Assembly (NCBI GenBank): GCA_049999725.1
Contig: JBNGIS010020264.1
Location: 37,718 to 101,717, forward strand
Reading direction: 5' to 3'
From: Haplomitrium mnioides
Taxonomy: Eukaryota; Marchantiophyta; Haplomitriopsida; Calobryales
DNA: 64,000 nt
Part shown: positions 12,041-22,273 of the stretch, piece by piece
How positions within the stretch are numbered: the first letter of the stretch is position 1
Layout: every line of letters starts with the position of its first letter
Notes under the pieces: generated by a model
Told to the model about the DNA's origin: nothing
Database searches by the model: none
Seen by the model: the letters and a program-made list of their open reading frames with translations, nothing else
Program-made: the position numbers and the translations under genes

Positions 12041-13800
12041 ACTCCAGTCTAGCCTTACCTTGGTTCCAGTCCCAGCCTGATATTGATTCTGATCTCAACG
12101 TTTCATAGACTCTAATCTCTACCATACGTTGACTCCAACTTGAGCCTTACCTTGACTCCGATCTAGCCTTGCGTTGACTCCAATCCTATCTTTTGTTGTT
12201 CCCGTTTTGTATTTTAAATCTCAGTTTACTATTGGGTATTCCAGTTCTAGTTTCGGGTGTAGGGTCTTGTGTACTGGTATGATAGCCCTACTTGGTATTG
12301 TGTTTGATCCCATACTATGGTTTGGTCCAATTTTGCAACCAGATTGGTCAAGCTCTGTTTTTTGCCAGCAAGGCTTGCTTTTGGTGATTCAGCCTTGTAT
12401 GGGTCATGGGTCTCGTCTGATATCCAATCTGTTTTGATATTTGAGGCCCGCTCTATGGTCTGGATTCAACTTTGTTGCTTGATATTCTCGGTCAAAAATC
12501 CCTACTTTGGTCCCCGTTGATCTAGTCTTGATCTCACCTTCTTGACTCCAACCCTCCCCTGATTCCTTCCTTGCAGTTGGGTAGTGTGTTGCTCCATCCT
12601 TGAGTTTTGACACAGGTCTCGTGTTCTCTAGTCAATACAATATGTTTATAGAATCCAACCTTACATAGATTCCAGTCCAGCCTCACATTGACTGCAGTCT
12701 CAGCTTCACATTGATTCCGATCCCCACCTGCCATTGATTCCAATCCCAACCTTGCATTGATTCCCATTCTAGCCATCCCTGCATTCTTTTCTTCACTCTG
12801 GTCTAGTTACAAGGGGTTATTTTGGTCCACTAAAAGGTACTCCGATCCAGTCACTAGGTGTCCCTCTAGTCCAGCCCCGATGGTCACTTTGTCTTCAGGT
12901 TACAGCTCTGAATTATCGTATTTTCGCCTTGTGTTCTGGTGTTACAGTCTTGAGTTTTAGTTTTGAAATGTATGTCTTTTGGTTCCGCTTTGGTCTCCTT
13001 TTGATCCGATCTCTTAACTCCAGCTATACCTTGACTCCAATCTAGCCTTACCTTGATTTTGATCACATCCACACATTGACTCCCATCCCTACTTTTCGAT
13101 GACTCCAATCCCAGCTTGACCTTGGCTTCGATCTCGACCTTACATTGATTCCAATCCCAGCCTTATATTGACTCCACCCCCATTCTTATGTTAAATCCAA
13201 TCCAGCCTTGCCTTGGCTCTAGTCCAGCCTTACTTCCGAACTCAGCATTACATAGGCTCTAATCTTGACTATACATTGACTCCAACTCCAGCATTACATT
13301 GATTTGCTATTCCCATTCTATTTTTGAATTTTGGTATTCCAGCTTTGAGTTTTGGATGTCGGGCCTTGCATACTATGCAAGCCCTACTTGGGTATTGTGG
13401 TTTGATCCCTTACTGTGATTGGGTCCAGTCTTGTATCAAGAATGGTCAAGTTCTATTTTGCTGAGCTCGTCTTGCATTTTGGTGCTTTAGCCATGTAATG
13501 GTCTTGGGTCTCGACTGCTATCCAGTCTGTTTTGATATTTGAGATCGGCCCTATGAACTGGTTTCAGCTTTGCTGTCTAATATTCCCGATTGGAGGTCCC
13601 CACTTTAGTCTCCGTTGTTCCAATTTTGGTCTCATCTTCTTGACTCCAAACATGCGTTGGTTCCGGCCTTGCAGTTGGGTAGTGTGTTGCTCCAACCTTG
13701 TAATTTGATAAGGCCAACGTTCTAGTTCCACCTTTGTTTTTTACATTCCGTCTGATCTACCTCGTCGGATCGATATTCTTTCACTCCAGTGTTTCAATAC
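12040..13800. repeat. ~1.1-kb tandem duplication within a degenerate TTGACTCCAATCCCAGCC repeat
   Basis: Two diverged copies of a >400-bp block lie about 1.08 kb apart: 12,236-12,620 and 13,320-13,705. Shared landmarks are AAGCCCTACTTGGGTATTGT-like text, CCAGTCTGTTTTGATATTTG and CAGTTGGGTAGTGTGTTGCT. The stretches to the left of each copy also match, and both are filled with short TTGACTCCAATCC / CAGCCTTACATTG units. No coding potential recognised. Confidence 0.8.
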
Positions 13801-13899
13801 CAATCTCACGTTCTCTGATCAACTCAACATGCCCATACCAATCCAGCTCTCTTGATTTGTTGGTCCTCTCATCTGTTATGAACAACGCTTTCCTCATAG

Positions 13900-15006
13900 C
13901 TTAGGACTATAGGAATTTTGTTGTGGGCTAGCCCGTAATGTTATTACTTCATGTAGAAATAGTGCAAGCCAACACTGGTCTAGGAAGGCCATAAAGTTTT
14001 GGACAGTTTGGGGTTGGGGTATGAAAAGGACATGATATCTTCCTCTGATCTCATAATATCTTGGGCAACAAAATATGAGGTGGTATTCGTCTTCGGGGAG
14101 CTGCAGTGTGCATTGGAGGCATGTAGTTTTTTTCGGGTTGGACTATGTTGTTGACCTTGAACCATTTCGTTGTTTCGCCTCTGAGGCGGTGTGAACTAGT
14201 GCGCAGTTGGGTCAGGGTGTAGATGAGGTGGATAGACATGTTACTCTTCAGGTATGGTTGCATTTGTTGGCAGAGTCAGGGGTTGATCAGTGTCAGATAC
14301 TTGGTGGTTTGTGATGCTGTGTTGTAGGATTGCCACTTGGTCATGAAGTAGTGTTGATAAAAGTGGTCTAGAGTAGAACCCTCTAGGAGCTTGTCAATGT
14401 CTAAACCCCATCAAGATAACCAAGAGGGGCATTGGTTGTACCAGTTTGTTGCGTCTTCAACCCCTGATTGGTAGTATGCTTCTAAAGCTAGGCTGGGGTA
14501 CCATATGCAGGCCATTTTCTATAGGGATTGATTGTAGGTAACCAATTTTTGGACTACGTAGGCTTCTAATGGTAGCATCCCAAATTCAGCTAGCAGTATG
14601 TGGAGGGGAGTGGTAGGTCGGACGTTGGCTAATCTAGTGAAAAATCTTTTGAGAGGTTTCTCTTGTTGTTTCAGCTACATAGTTGGTGTGAGTGCTGCTC
14701 GCCATATTTCCGCACCATACAGTGTTGTGGGTGTGATGAAGGTGTGGAAGAGGTTGATACGAAGTGGAATGTTCGAGATGTCTTTCTCTTTGCACCAACT
14801 GCTAATTTGATAGAGGCTCACTAAACTAGCTATCAGTCTACTTTCTGCTCCAAAATGCCATCCTCTTTGAGTGTGTAGGGGAATCCCTAGGTATGTGTGT
14901 TGGTCTGTCACCTCCGGTACGTCTTGGTTGATTATGTAGGAATTCTTTGTAGCGGTTGTCAACCATTTACCAAACACTAGGATTTTTGTCTTCAATAGGT
15001 TTACAG
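13900..15006 (-). mobile_element. LINE reverse transcriptase, 3' half (split by gypsy insertion)
   Basis: Read on the minus strand from 15,006. NLLKTKILVFGKW is the post-catalytic RT segment, followed by YLGIPLHTQRGW and then ITPTTLYGAEIWR. After stops comes LRTSSHRLRGETTKWF near 14,200, typical of the C-terminal region of plant LINE ORF2. Several stops interrupt it. The missing upstream half is at 28,683-29,420. The two halves meet in frame at HGMTV|NLLK across the gypsy element. The 3' end near 13,900 is approximate, and no poly-A tail was recognised. Confidence 0.85.
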
Positions 15007-16751
15007 TGTCGCCTGACAATTTTCTTGTTCTGGAAATACGCGAGGTATATGGCTGTAGAGAGTGTTATGCAAACAATAGAAGCTCTATGGTTCAGCGGTT
15101 TGAAATGAACAAATTTGACAAAGATTTAGGTTCTCATGCCTTTCCTAGATTCAATAAATGTTCAATCTTAAACCCCCAAAAAATAGTTTTCTCCAACTCT
15201 TTGTTCGAGTGTTGTCAAGGAAAATGTATGGCTTGCTTGTTGCTAGGGTCTGAAACTCTCAAGCTGAAAACAAGGGTGCAAGATAAATCTGTATGAAAAT
15301 TTTCAGCTCAAAATCTTGAGCAAATTGCTCATTACTCTTAAATTTTCAATGTTGCTTGAAAAACAATCGAACAAAATAACACCCCTAAACTTCCTAAGTA
15401 GCAACTTCTTCACTTAAGAGACAATAGCCTTGAAACTTCACACACTATTGTACCATACTACCATCTTTAGGTTCACAAATTCTCAACTAATACTCTAGTC
15501 TGAACAGAATGCAAGAATTCACAACTCAAAGTCGAATGAGGAGTGAATTTGAAACAACATTTCAATTTGCATTCAATCTTCAACTTGCTATTACAGAACT
15601 ACCCAAACTCTAAATAATCAAAACTTGTCTTCAAGTTGTATTCCTTTTTGTCAGCTTTCCAATCGTACCCTGCTTGTCTCCAGATTCTTTGTACACTCGA
15701 TTCTATTGTTTGAAAGACGATCTGCCCTTTAATTTGACCCCTTCACCTTCAAATGTCCATAAGTATCTTCTCAAAGCTCCAAACAACTTGAAATTTGTTG
15801 CAAAGGGATGTCTCTCCTCTTGAGCTTTTGATCTTTACCTTTTACAAACTCTTCTTCCTCTGGAAACTCCTCGAACCTTCAAAAAACAAACTCCCTCCTC
15901 TTGTACCTTTAGGGTTTTACTAACTTCAAGTTAACTCACTTTTTTTTTAGTATAAGAACCATAGAACATAAGACATTTGTGTTGATAGGAAACAAAGATG
16001 AAAGAAACAGAAGGTAAATTTGAGTCTTCTTCAATTAGATAATCATTTAACGACGCTCCACCAGCTGCAGCTCCAACTATTCAACATTTACCGAAAACCG
16101 AAACACCCTTCGAGGACGATTTGAGAAACACCTCCCCACATTAGGTTAAAATGTAGATGGTAAGGTCCAATTGTTCTCCATAGGTGATGATTGGCAACAA
16201 AACAGAAATTGGTGAATTCATCACCGAAGTTAGAAAATTATCACCGAAGTGATATACAATCCATTGTCGAAAGTAGTCTCGAGGAATTATCCGCAGCCCA
16301 ATGAAAAATTGATTTGGAAGAGGAAAATTAGGAGCAACAAACAATCCTCTGTCCATTTCCATGACTGCCATCTATAAGATCCTTCAACTCCACCGTAGAA
16401 CTTCTGTGCCTCGAGCGCCCACTCCCCTCTTTGATATCTCTCCCCTCAATGGTTGTTCCTCTCGATGATCCCCTTCTTCCCCGCTTCTTTCTCTATTACC
16501 TTCAAAATATCTGAGATCAAAATCCATAAGAATCCATGAGCAACCAATAGGATAATCCTGTCCTTACCTACATGATCTCGAGAATCTTCTACGTAGTACT
16601 GACAAACTTTACTTTTGTGTTTCTAGAAGCTTCTCCATAGATGTTTTGTCGATTCTTCTTGACTTTTCTCTGAAATTATCTATGGTAAGAGGGATTTGTT
16701 TCTCCTTTCTTCTTGTTATCTTTCACACACTTGCCAAACCACAACACGACA
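15007..16751 (-). repeat. 3' LTR of gypsy copy 1
   Basis: A 1,745-bp LTR beginning TGTCGTGTTGTGG and ending GGCGACA on the minus strand, matching the LTR at 26,923-28,682 throughout. A polypurine tract (AAGGGGTGGA) sits directly upstream of it on the minus strand. By eye, roughly nine bases in ten agree with the other LTR over the first 150 bp, so the insertion is not recent. Confidence 0.9.
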
Positions 16752-16779
16752 TCCACCCCTTCTGAACTTGTGCATCCTT

Positions 16780-18032
16780 TGGTAGGCACCAAGAAAGAAA
16801 ATGTTGTGGTCAGCATCAGAGATTTTCTCCTTCTTCTAAAGTGAAGTCCTCCTCTTGATCTTCTGGATTATCTTCCTCTTCAAATACTGGCATATCAGCT
16901 CCAATATCCTCCAAAACATTTTCTTGGTCCCGTTGCTTGAACAATTTCACTCACTTTCCTGCAATTGGAACTTTGAGCAAAGTCTAATCCAATTCTCTTA
17001 AGGTATATGTGGCATTGTCATGCACAATCACCACTACATAAGGTCCAAACTAGCATTTAGAAAACATCCTCACCATACTATGCTGGTAATCCAAGCTATT
17101 ATCATACACCAATACCCAATCTCCCTCTTTCAAATCATGTGGTTTCAATCAATGTGTTTGATCAAATCTGATTTTGTTTTTCAATCTTGCTCTCTTCAAC
17201 CTTTCCACTGCTAATTGGATATCTTCAGGCCTCCTCTCCAATTGCTAAATCTGAAGTGTAAGCAACTCTTCTCGCGATATTTGATCTTGCCAAGGTAAGA
17301 CACTCCAACTCAAGATAGTCTCTTCAATAGGCATGATAGGTTTATGCCCTTGCATCAACTCAATTGGCATGTAACCAGTCATTGAGCTATGAGTAGTCCT
17401 ATCAGCCCATAATGCAAATGGCAATAGCCTTGGCCACTCACCATCTCTCCCCCTACATGCTTTAACAAGAGCCTTAACAATAGGATGATGCCCACGCTCA
17501 CTCTTTGCATTCCCTTCAGGATTATATGTTGTAGTGAGAGCAAGTTTGATCCCACATCTTTGAAAGAATTCTCTAGCTTTGTGAGTATTTAACTCACCTC
17601 TATCAACTGTGATCTTTCCCACACATCCATATCTTGACACCACATCTTTTTGCAAAAACCGACAAATATTTTCTATTGCTTTAGTTCTCAATGCTCTTCC
17701 CTCCACTTGATTGGATAAATCTTCTCTTGCTAGGACCAAGTACTTCATTTGCCACACTCTAGGTGGCATAGCAACAAGATCCACTATCCACTTATAGTGC
17801 AAAGCAAGTGGATACGTTGGATGTAACCCATCTCTATGTTGAAGCTCTGAATACATCTGACAGGTTTGGCATAAATCTACAAAGGAAACCACATCCCTAT
17901 ACATACTCTTCCACCAATATTTTTCCTTCAATTTTGCAAAGGTGCCATAAATGCCTATGTGCCCAGCCCATAAGCTACAATGAAATTCAATCAACAACTC
18001 TTTTTGTGTCTTTTTCTCACACACCACCCTTT
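16780..18032 (-). pseudogene. Integrase (main part) and C-terminal tail of gypsy copy 1
   Basis: Open from 18,027 to 17,245. It has a zinc-binding HHCC-type segment (WAGHIGIYGTF, then CQTCQ) and the catalytic core: D in WIVDLVAMP, D in ITVDRGELN, and E in the TTYNPEGNAKSERG segment. After a stop it goes on in the same family context (17,244 to ~16,780) as a Gly-Asp-Trp-Val type C-terminal domain (KEGDWVLVYD) and an acidic tail. The N-terminal end is cut by the inserted element at 18,038; the missing start is at 22,269-22,443. Confidence 0.88.
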
Positions 18033-18037
18033 GTGGT
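18033..18037. repeat. Target-site duplication GTGGT (left copy)
   Basis: GTGGT directly before TGTTAGGTC. The identical five bases follow the right end at 22,269-22,273. Confidence 0.85.
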
Positions 18038-18262
18038 TGTTAGGTCACAAAGTAGGCGATTGAAGAAGCTTCTGAAAGAGCTTTGTTGGAGCACAAGGAG
18101 GAGCATATTCATCAATGAGCAACAAAGTGGCATCTTTGGACTATAGGAAAGTGCTATTCTGCCATGTGTCAGAACAGAACACAGAAAGTCGAAGCAATTG
18201 AGGACAATAAAGGCTCGCGAGTTTGTGTTTAAAATTCAAATGAGCATGCAATATCAAGGATC
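18038..18262 (+). repeat. Shared left-end block of the gene-capturing family (copy 1)
   Basis: Aligns with 56,746-56,968 from TGTTAGGTCA to GCATGCAAYATCAAGGA, with scattered mismatches and small indels. Internal sequence after this point is unrelated between the two elements. Its role is unknown; terminal position and conservation suggest cis-acting ends. Confidence 0.85.
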
Positions 18263-18919
18263 TGAGGGCAAGATTTTGGATTAAGCGGTGTGCGCACATC
18301 GAGAAGAGCTTGCTAGAGGTTGAAAATTATTTGAATTGTATGGATCCGTAAAGGAGAATAGGGGCGCCGCAATTGGTAAGAAACCCCTAAAGAAGGTTAA
18401 GGCGATGCTGGAGGCGACGGAAAGGCTGTGTATCACCAATGACGGCGTCTCTAGCCCTGCCTCTTATTGATGGTTTGAATGGCATTATTGAAGTGTAATG
18501 GGAGTAAAGAGAACGTTATCCAAAAGTGGTTTTTAGGAGACAAGAAGGTAGCTGCCGCAATCGCCCTACCTATGTGTTTAGCTTGACAGGGCCGCCGCAC
18601 CCGCACCAAATTGGTGAAGGAGATGAAAAGAAAGAGTATGAGTGGAATACAATGGTGTTGTGTGAGGGAGTTTGGCAGTTGTCGAGGAAGCATCGAGTGC
18701 TCTCGAAATGTGACTTGAAACCCTTTTTAAATCAACATGTGGACGCGGAATAGCGCAGTAGATCATGGGATGCATTGGCAAGCATAAGGGGATGACAAGT
18801 CAGCTCCTCCTTTGACGTTCTTGCTGCATAGATTCTTCGGATGTCGATGTTCCTACCCTCATAAATTTGCAGCTAAAATCCATCTAGCAAAGGCTGAATG
18901 CCCATGCAGAACTGTAGAC
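18263..18919. other. Element 1 interior, unassigned segment
   Basis: More GC-rich than the surroundings and partly open (for example 18,526-18,753 plus strand), which would suit captured exon DNA, but I do not recognise a donor gene. Confidence 0.35.
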
Positions 18920-18928
18920 GTTCGATCG

Positions 18929-19445
18929 ATTCAGCGGCAACTTGATTCTCTTTCTTAGCTCTGTGAATTACTGTCCATCAGAACTGAAGAGTCTCTCAGC
19001 AGCTTTTTAGTTGATTCATTTGTTCCTGCACTCGTCGGACTCTTGAATTACAAGTATCATCCAGACATGATGTTACTTGCTGCGTGGGCCTTAACCTATT
19101 TATGCGATGTGCTGCCATCCTCATGTGCAGCAGTTGTGCATTATGGAGCAGTTCATTGTTTTTGCGCACGTCTTCTGACCAGTGAATACATCGACCTAGC
19201 TGAGCAATCATTACAAGCTCTGGTGAAGATTTCTCAGGAGCATCCTACAGCTTGCCTTCATGCTGGGGCTCTAATTGCAGTCTTATCTTACCTGGACTTC
19301 TTCTCAACAGGGGTTCAACGGGTTGCAGTTTCTACCGCTGCCAATATCTGCAGGCAGTTACCTTCATATGCATCAGACTTTGTGATGGAAGTTGTGCCTA
19401 TATTGACAAACCTTTTGCAGTATTAGGATTCCAAGGTGGTGGCGA
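18929..19445 (+). pseudogene. UPL3-like HECT ubiquitin ligase fragment (armadillo-repeat region)
   Basis: The frame reads DSLS*LCELLSIRTEES, then VDSFVPALVGLLN, AVVHYGAVHCFCARLLTSEY, LAEQSLQALVKISQEHPTAC and FFSTGVQRVAVSTAANICRQ, ending MEVVPILTNLLQY*DSKV. These are hallmark stretches of the N-terminal armadillo repeats of plant UPL3/UPL4 E3 ligases, which control ubiquitination of transcription factors in the nucleus and cytoplasm. Only about 170 residues of a protein near 1,800 residues are present. The HECT domain is missing and there are two in-frame stops (near 18,956 and 19,424). The piece is continuous, without an intron, and lies inside element 1, so I take it as a captured fragment. 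No start codon or promoter of its own is evident. Confidence 0.88.
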
Positions 19446-20278
19446 GTCATTTGCAGCAGTCAAGATAGAACAGGGTGCCTGAACGCAAGGGTGATACCCC
19501 TCTTATAAATTTTCCTTGTTTTCTCTTGGCGATGGCCCTTCTTGATGGAATGCGGTGTATTTTTTGTCCAAGGGAAGGTTGTTGCGGAGAGTTGTTGGAG
19601 ACATGGGTGCAAGGAATGGTTCACAACAAATCAAAAACGTTACATGGTGAGGAGTTAGTGCATAAACTTTGGTCAAGGGAATATGCAGAAATAGATAGAT
19701 AGGCAAGTGGGCCTTGTATTGGAAAGCAAAATGGATCATGAAGGAGAGTTTTATTTGGACACACCTGACAATAACTTGGCGTCGAAGGGGTCTGCTATTT
19801 TGCTTCATTGTTGTGCCCAAGGCTGGATTGAGAGGTTTGGGCAAACTTAAACTTTTCCCCATACACAAAGAATAAGAGAAAACTTTGGGGGAGAATGCCA
19901 GGGGACTTTCTTGACCACCAAAACAGTCGATCAGAGGCAACATCTAACTATCAAAAGGGAGAAAATTGAATTGCAGAATGGGAGTTTGAGGTTCAGCGTT
20001 TGTTCATCAGTTTGACGTAATAGAGATTGAAGAAAATCGAATTCCAGAATGGGTCCTCTCCTTGAGTGTCTTTGTACTTTTCTTGAGCAGTTTGAGGTTC
20101 AGCATTGGTGCAGAAATTTCAATGTAAAAGGGATTGAGGAAAATCGAATTCCAAAATGGGAGTTTGATGTGGAGAGTTGGTGCAGAAATTTGATGCAAAA
20201 TAGATTGAAAGAGGATATGGGGTTCGAGCCAAGCACCAAGGGAGTTTTCACAGTGGACAACTATATTTTGCAGCCCTG
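19446..20278. other. Element 1 interior, unassigned segment with short internal repeats
   Basis: No donor gene recognised. A diverged unit containing GAATTCCARAATGGG and GGTGCAGAAATTT recurs between about 19,970 and 20,200. An open frame at 19,475-19,702 (plus) is unidentified. Confidence 0.4.
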
Positions 20279-20470
20279 TTAGAATTCATTCACGCTAATG
20301 CGATTGAAAGCGGTGCTGAATCAAAAAAATATGTGTTGTTAGCACTCTATTGGATATGTATTTGAAATGTTGGAGTATGGACGAAGCACGTCGAGTCTTT
20401 GATGGGTTTCCCTGTCATGATGTAGTGTCATGGACTGCCATGATTCTTGGATACACTCAGGTAGAGGAGG
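20279..20470 (+). pseudogene. PPR protein fragment (PLS-type repeat)
   Basis: The frame from 20,338 reads VSTLLDMYLKCWSMDEARRV then FDGFPCHDVVSWTAMILGYT. This is the classic DMYxKCGxxxxARxVFDxMxxxDVVSWxxMIxGY signature of land-plant PLS-class pentatricopeptide repeat proteins, which bind organelle RNA. Just upstream, in another frame, IHANAIESGAESKKYV matches the preceding repeat, implying a single frameshift near 20,335. Only about one and a half repeats remain. It lies inside element 1, between the UPL3 and CSI1 pieces. Confidence 0.85.
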
Positions 20471-20778
20471 TCCAGAAATGTGGATGGCTAGGGGATGGCA
20501 TTCTTTGAGCTGCATACAACTGCTTGACCCCTTCCCAGTAATCTAATCCTTTGCATGTTGAGTTCTGCTCAGAATTGAGCAAACTTTGGCTTGTTGGAAA
20601 GCTCTGCTAAAGGCGCTTCCAACGCAAGTAATTTGTTGGGATTTGGAGAAGAAATGAAAATCTGACACTCTAAAAAGTGTTCAGGAGCAAGTTCAGGAAG
20701 TTTGCTTATCAGGAAATGGAGCAGCCTTTTCATTCAACCTGGAGATATTTGTTGAGGCAGGGCAACAACATTAAGTGA

Positions 20779-21126
20779 GTAGAGCAGCAGCAGGAATATG
20801 CAGCTTCATTGCTGTCAATTAGGTCACAAGAGGTGGATGATAGTAAGTGGGCAATTACCGCAGCTAGTGGCATTCCTCCCTTAGTACAGTTGCTTGAGAC
20901 TGGTTCCTCTAGAGCCACAGAGGATTCTGTGGTTGTGCTGTGGAATCTGTGCAGCCACAGCGATGACATCCGAGCCTCTGTGGAGACAGCAGAAGCTGTG
21001 CTTGCCCTATTGTGGTTGCTCAAGAATGCTGGTATCAAAGGACAAGAAATTGCCTCAAGAGCCATGACCCAGCTCAAGGAAGAACATAGGAGTTTGAGAG
21101 CTGCAAGTTCATCAAAGGGCGATTGA
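20779..21126 (+). pseudogene. CSI1-like (cellulose synthase interactive) armadillo fragment
   Basis: Reads [20 protein letters not shown], then [40 protein letters not shown] and [20 protein letters not shown]. These match the armadillo repeats of plant CELLULOSE SYNTHASE INTERACTIVE proteins (CSI1/POM2), which link cellulose synthase complexes to cortical microtubules. Residues after about 21,065 ([15 protein letters not shown]) do not look like the family, so the captured piece probably ends there. About 95 residues of a >2,000-residue protein are present, with no in-frame stop inside. It sits in element 1 in the same orientation as the UPL3 and PPR pieces. Confidence 0.85.
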
Positions 21127-21595
21127 GTGCAGGGTTGGAGGCAAATCATGGGAGACTGTGGCATACACTAAGTATGCTCGCTGAAAACAGTTGTTATAGC
21201 CATGGAGATTTCGTTTATTTACAGAGTATTACAGGGGTCGACAATACATGTGAAGTAAGGAAGATGTCGAGCTGCAGATTTTTCACAGCAAAAGGTTTTA
21301 TGAAGTTGATGCAAAGAATAGGTGCAGCAAGGGGTAAGAAAAACAGAGTTTTGATGAGGGGAACATATTGGATTGGGAGACCGAAGGATGTCCTAGGTCT
21401 AGCAAAGGCTTTGCTATTCTGGCATGATGATGAAAGGCATGACCTGTGCTATGGGTAGAAAGAGTCTTCTCCAAGTGGTCAAAGGGCAGCAAAGTTGAAG
21501 ACTCTGTTCTGCAGTAGCAAGCATAAGAAGAAGGTTGGGATTGTGGATTGTGAAATTTTTCTGTTAGAAGTGTATATGTGTTTGTTTGCAGGTCA
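21127..21595. other. Element 1 interior, unassigned segment
   Basis: Contains an open frame 21,123-21,458 (plus strand, 111 residues, RIGAARGKKNRVLMRGTYWI) that I do not recognise. Possibly further captured exon sequence. Confidence 0.35.
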
Positions 21596-22268
21596 GGCCT
21601 GGGAATAGGAGACCTGAGAAAACTAAAAAGAGAGACAACAGTCAGGCCAGTACTGCCCTTGTGAGTTGTTGCAGGCTGCAGGGAGATCAGAAATCCAGAA
21701 CCATACCCTGTAGCTTGTGGCAGAGCATTTGTGTAGTAATTGTCATTTGTTGAAGTTGGAGAGAAAGGTGCGTGAAATGCAAGGCATCATCATGGCTGAG
21801 TTTTCCCGTTACCTCTGGAGAGTGGCAGAAACTCAACATGAAGATCGACGATCAAAACCTATTGTCGGGAACTGATGACACCAGCAGGGAGTTGTGGCAG
21901 CTTGTCACTGTAATACATGATGAGGCTGGAAGGTCTTAAGCATTGTGTTGGACTCCACAAGGTGAAGACCGCACATAGTACACCTGGAGTAGTAGTAGGA
22001 TGGAATTTCAGAAGATATGGAGTTATGAAGATATGGAGGTTAGAGATATTGAGTTTAGTTGGGTAAATTGCAATACAATGTGGGTTTTGACATTGGAGGA
22101 TAACACCAGATATATATAAAGACCAATGCCTTACCTTTCAGTTATTTGTACTTTTCCTTTCCTCTCTCTCATATGTTGTATTTTTATGTCATGTCGTTTA
22201 TATATATGTATGTTAATTACAACATCAGAGTAGGGCTCCTCCCCCTATGCCCTGCTCTTTTCGCAACA
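21596..22268 (+). repeat. Shared right-end block of the gene-capturing family (copy 1)
   Basis: Aligns with 60,068-60,743. It includes a short conserved reading frame (MAEFSRYL-x-RVAETQHEDRR, 21,791-21,873), a TATATAAAG box near 22,112, the motif GTAGGGCTCCTCCCC near 22,231 and the terminal CAACA. The TATA box followed by a conserved terminal region resembles the promoter part of an LTR, but no matching copy of this block exists at the left end. Confidence 0.82.
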
Positions 22269-22273
22269 GTGGT
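22269..22273. repeat. Target-site duplication GTGGT (right copy)
   Basis: Identical to 18,033-18,037. Together they bracket element 1 exactly. Confidence 0.85.

Larger units (their letters stand above)
18038..22268 (+). mobile_element. Gene-capturing TG...CA element 1 (4.2 kb), inserted in gypsy integrase
   Basis: Begins TGTTAGGTCAC and ends TTCGCAACA, flanked by the 5-bp duplication GTGGT. Deleting it with one duplication copy restores the gypsy integrase frame, so both ends are exact. The left ~225 bp (18,038-18,262) and right ~673 bp (21,596-22,268) are shared with the element at 56,746-60,743; everything between is different. The interior carries pieces of UPL3-like, PPR and CSI1-like host genes. 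Only the outer TGTTR/YAACA bases are inverted, and I find no repeat of one end at the other, so neither a normal LTR pair nor long TIRs are visible. No transposition protein is seen, so it is presumably non-autonomous. The terminal bases and 5-bp duplication resemble LTR-type integration, but the class is unresolved. Confidence 0.85.

Noticed and set aside
14598-14810. Plus-strand open frame in the LINE
   Set aside because: Shadow of the minus-strand reverse transcriptase.
18940-21110. Functional UPL3, PPR or CSI1 genes
   Set aside because: Only short internal pieces are present, with stops or frameshifts in the UPL3 and PPR pieces, all inside one transposable element.
18038-22268. Helitron or Pack-MULE classification of element 1
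   Set aside because: No TC...CTRR ends with A/T insertion, no long terminal inverted repeats, and the duplication is 5 bp and not 9 bp.
21940-22268. A 327-bp 3' LTR starting TGTTGGACTCC
   Set aside because: It begins TG and ends CA in both elements, but no matching copy exists at the left end and no polypurine tract precedes it.
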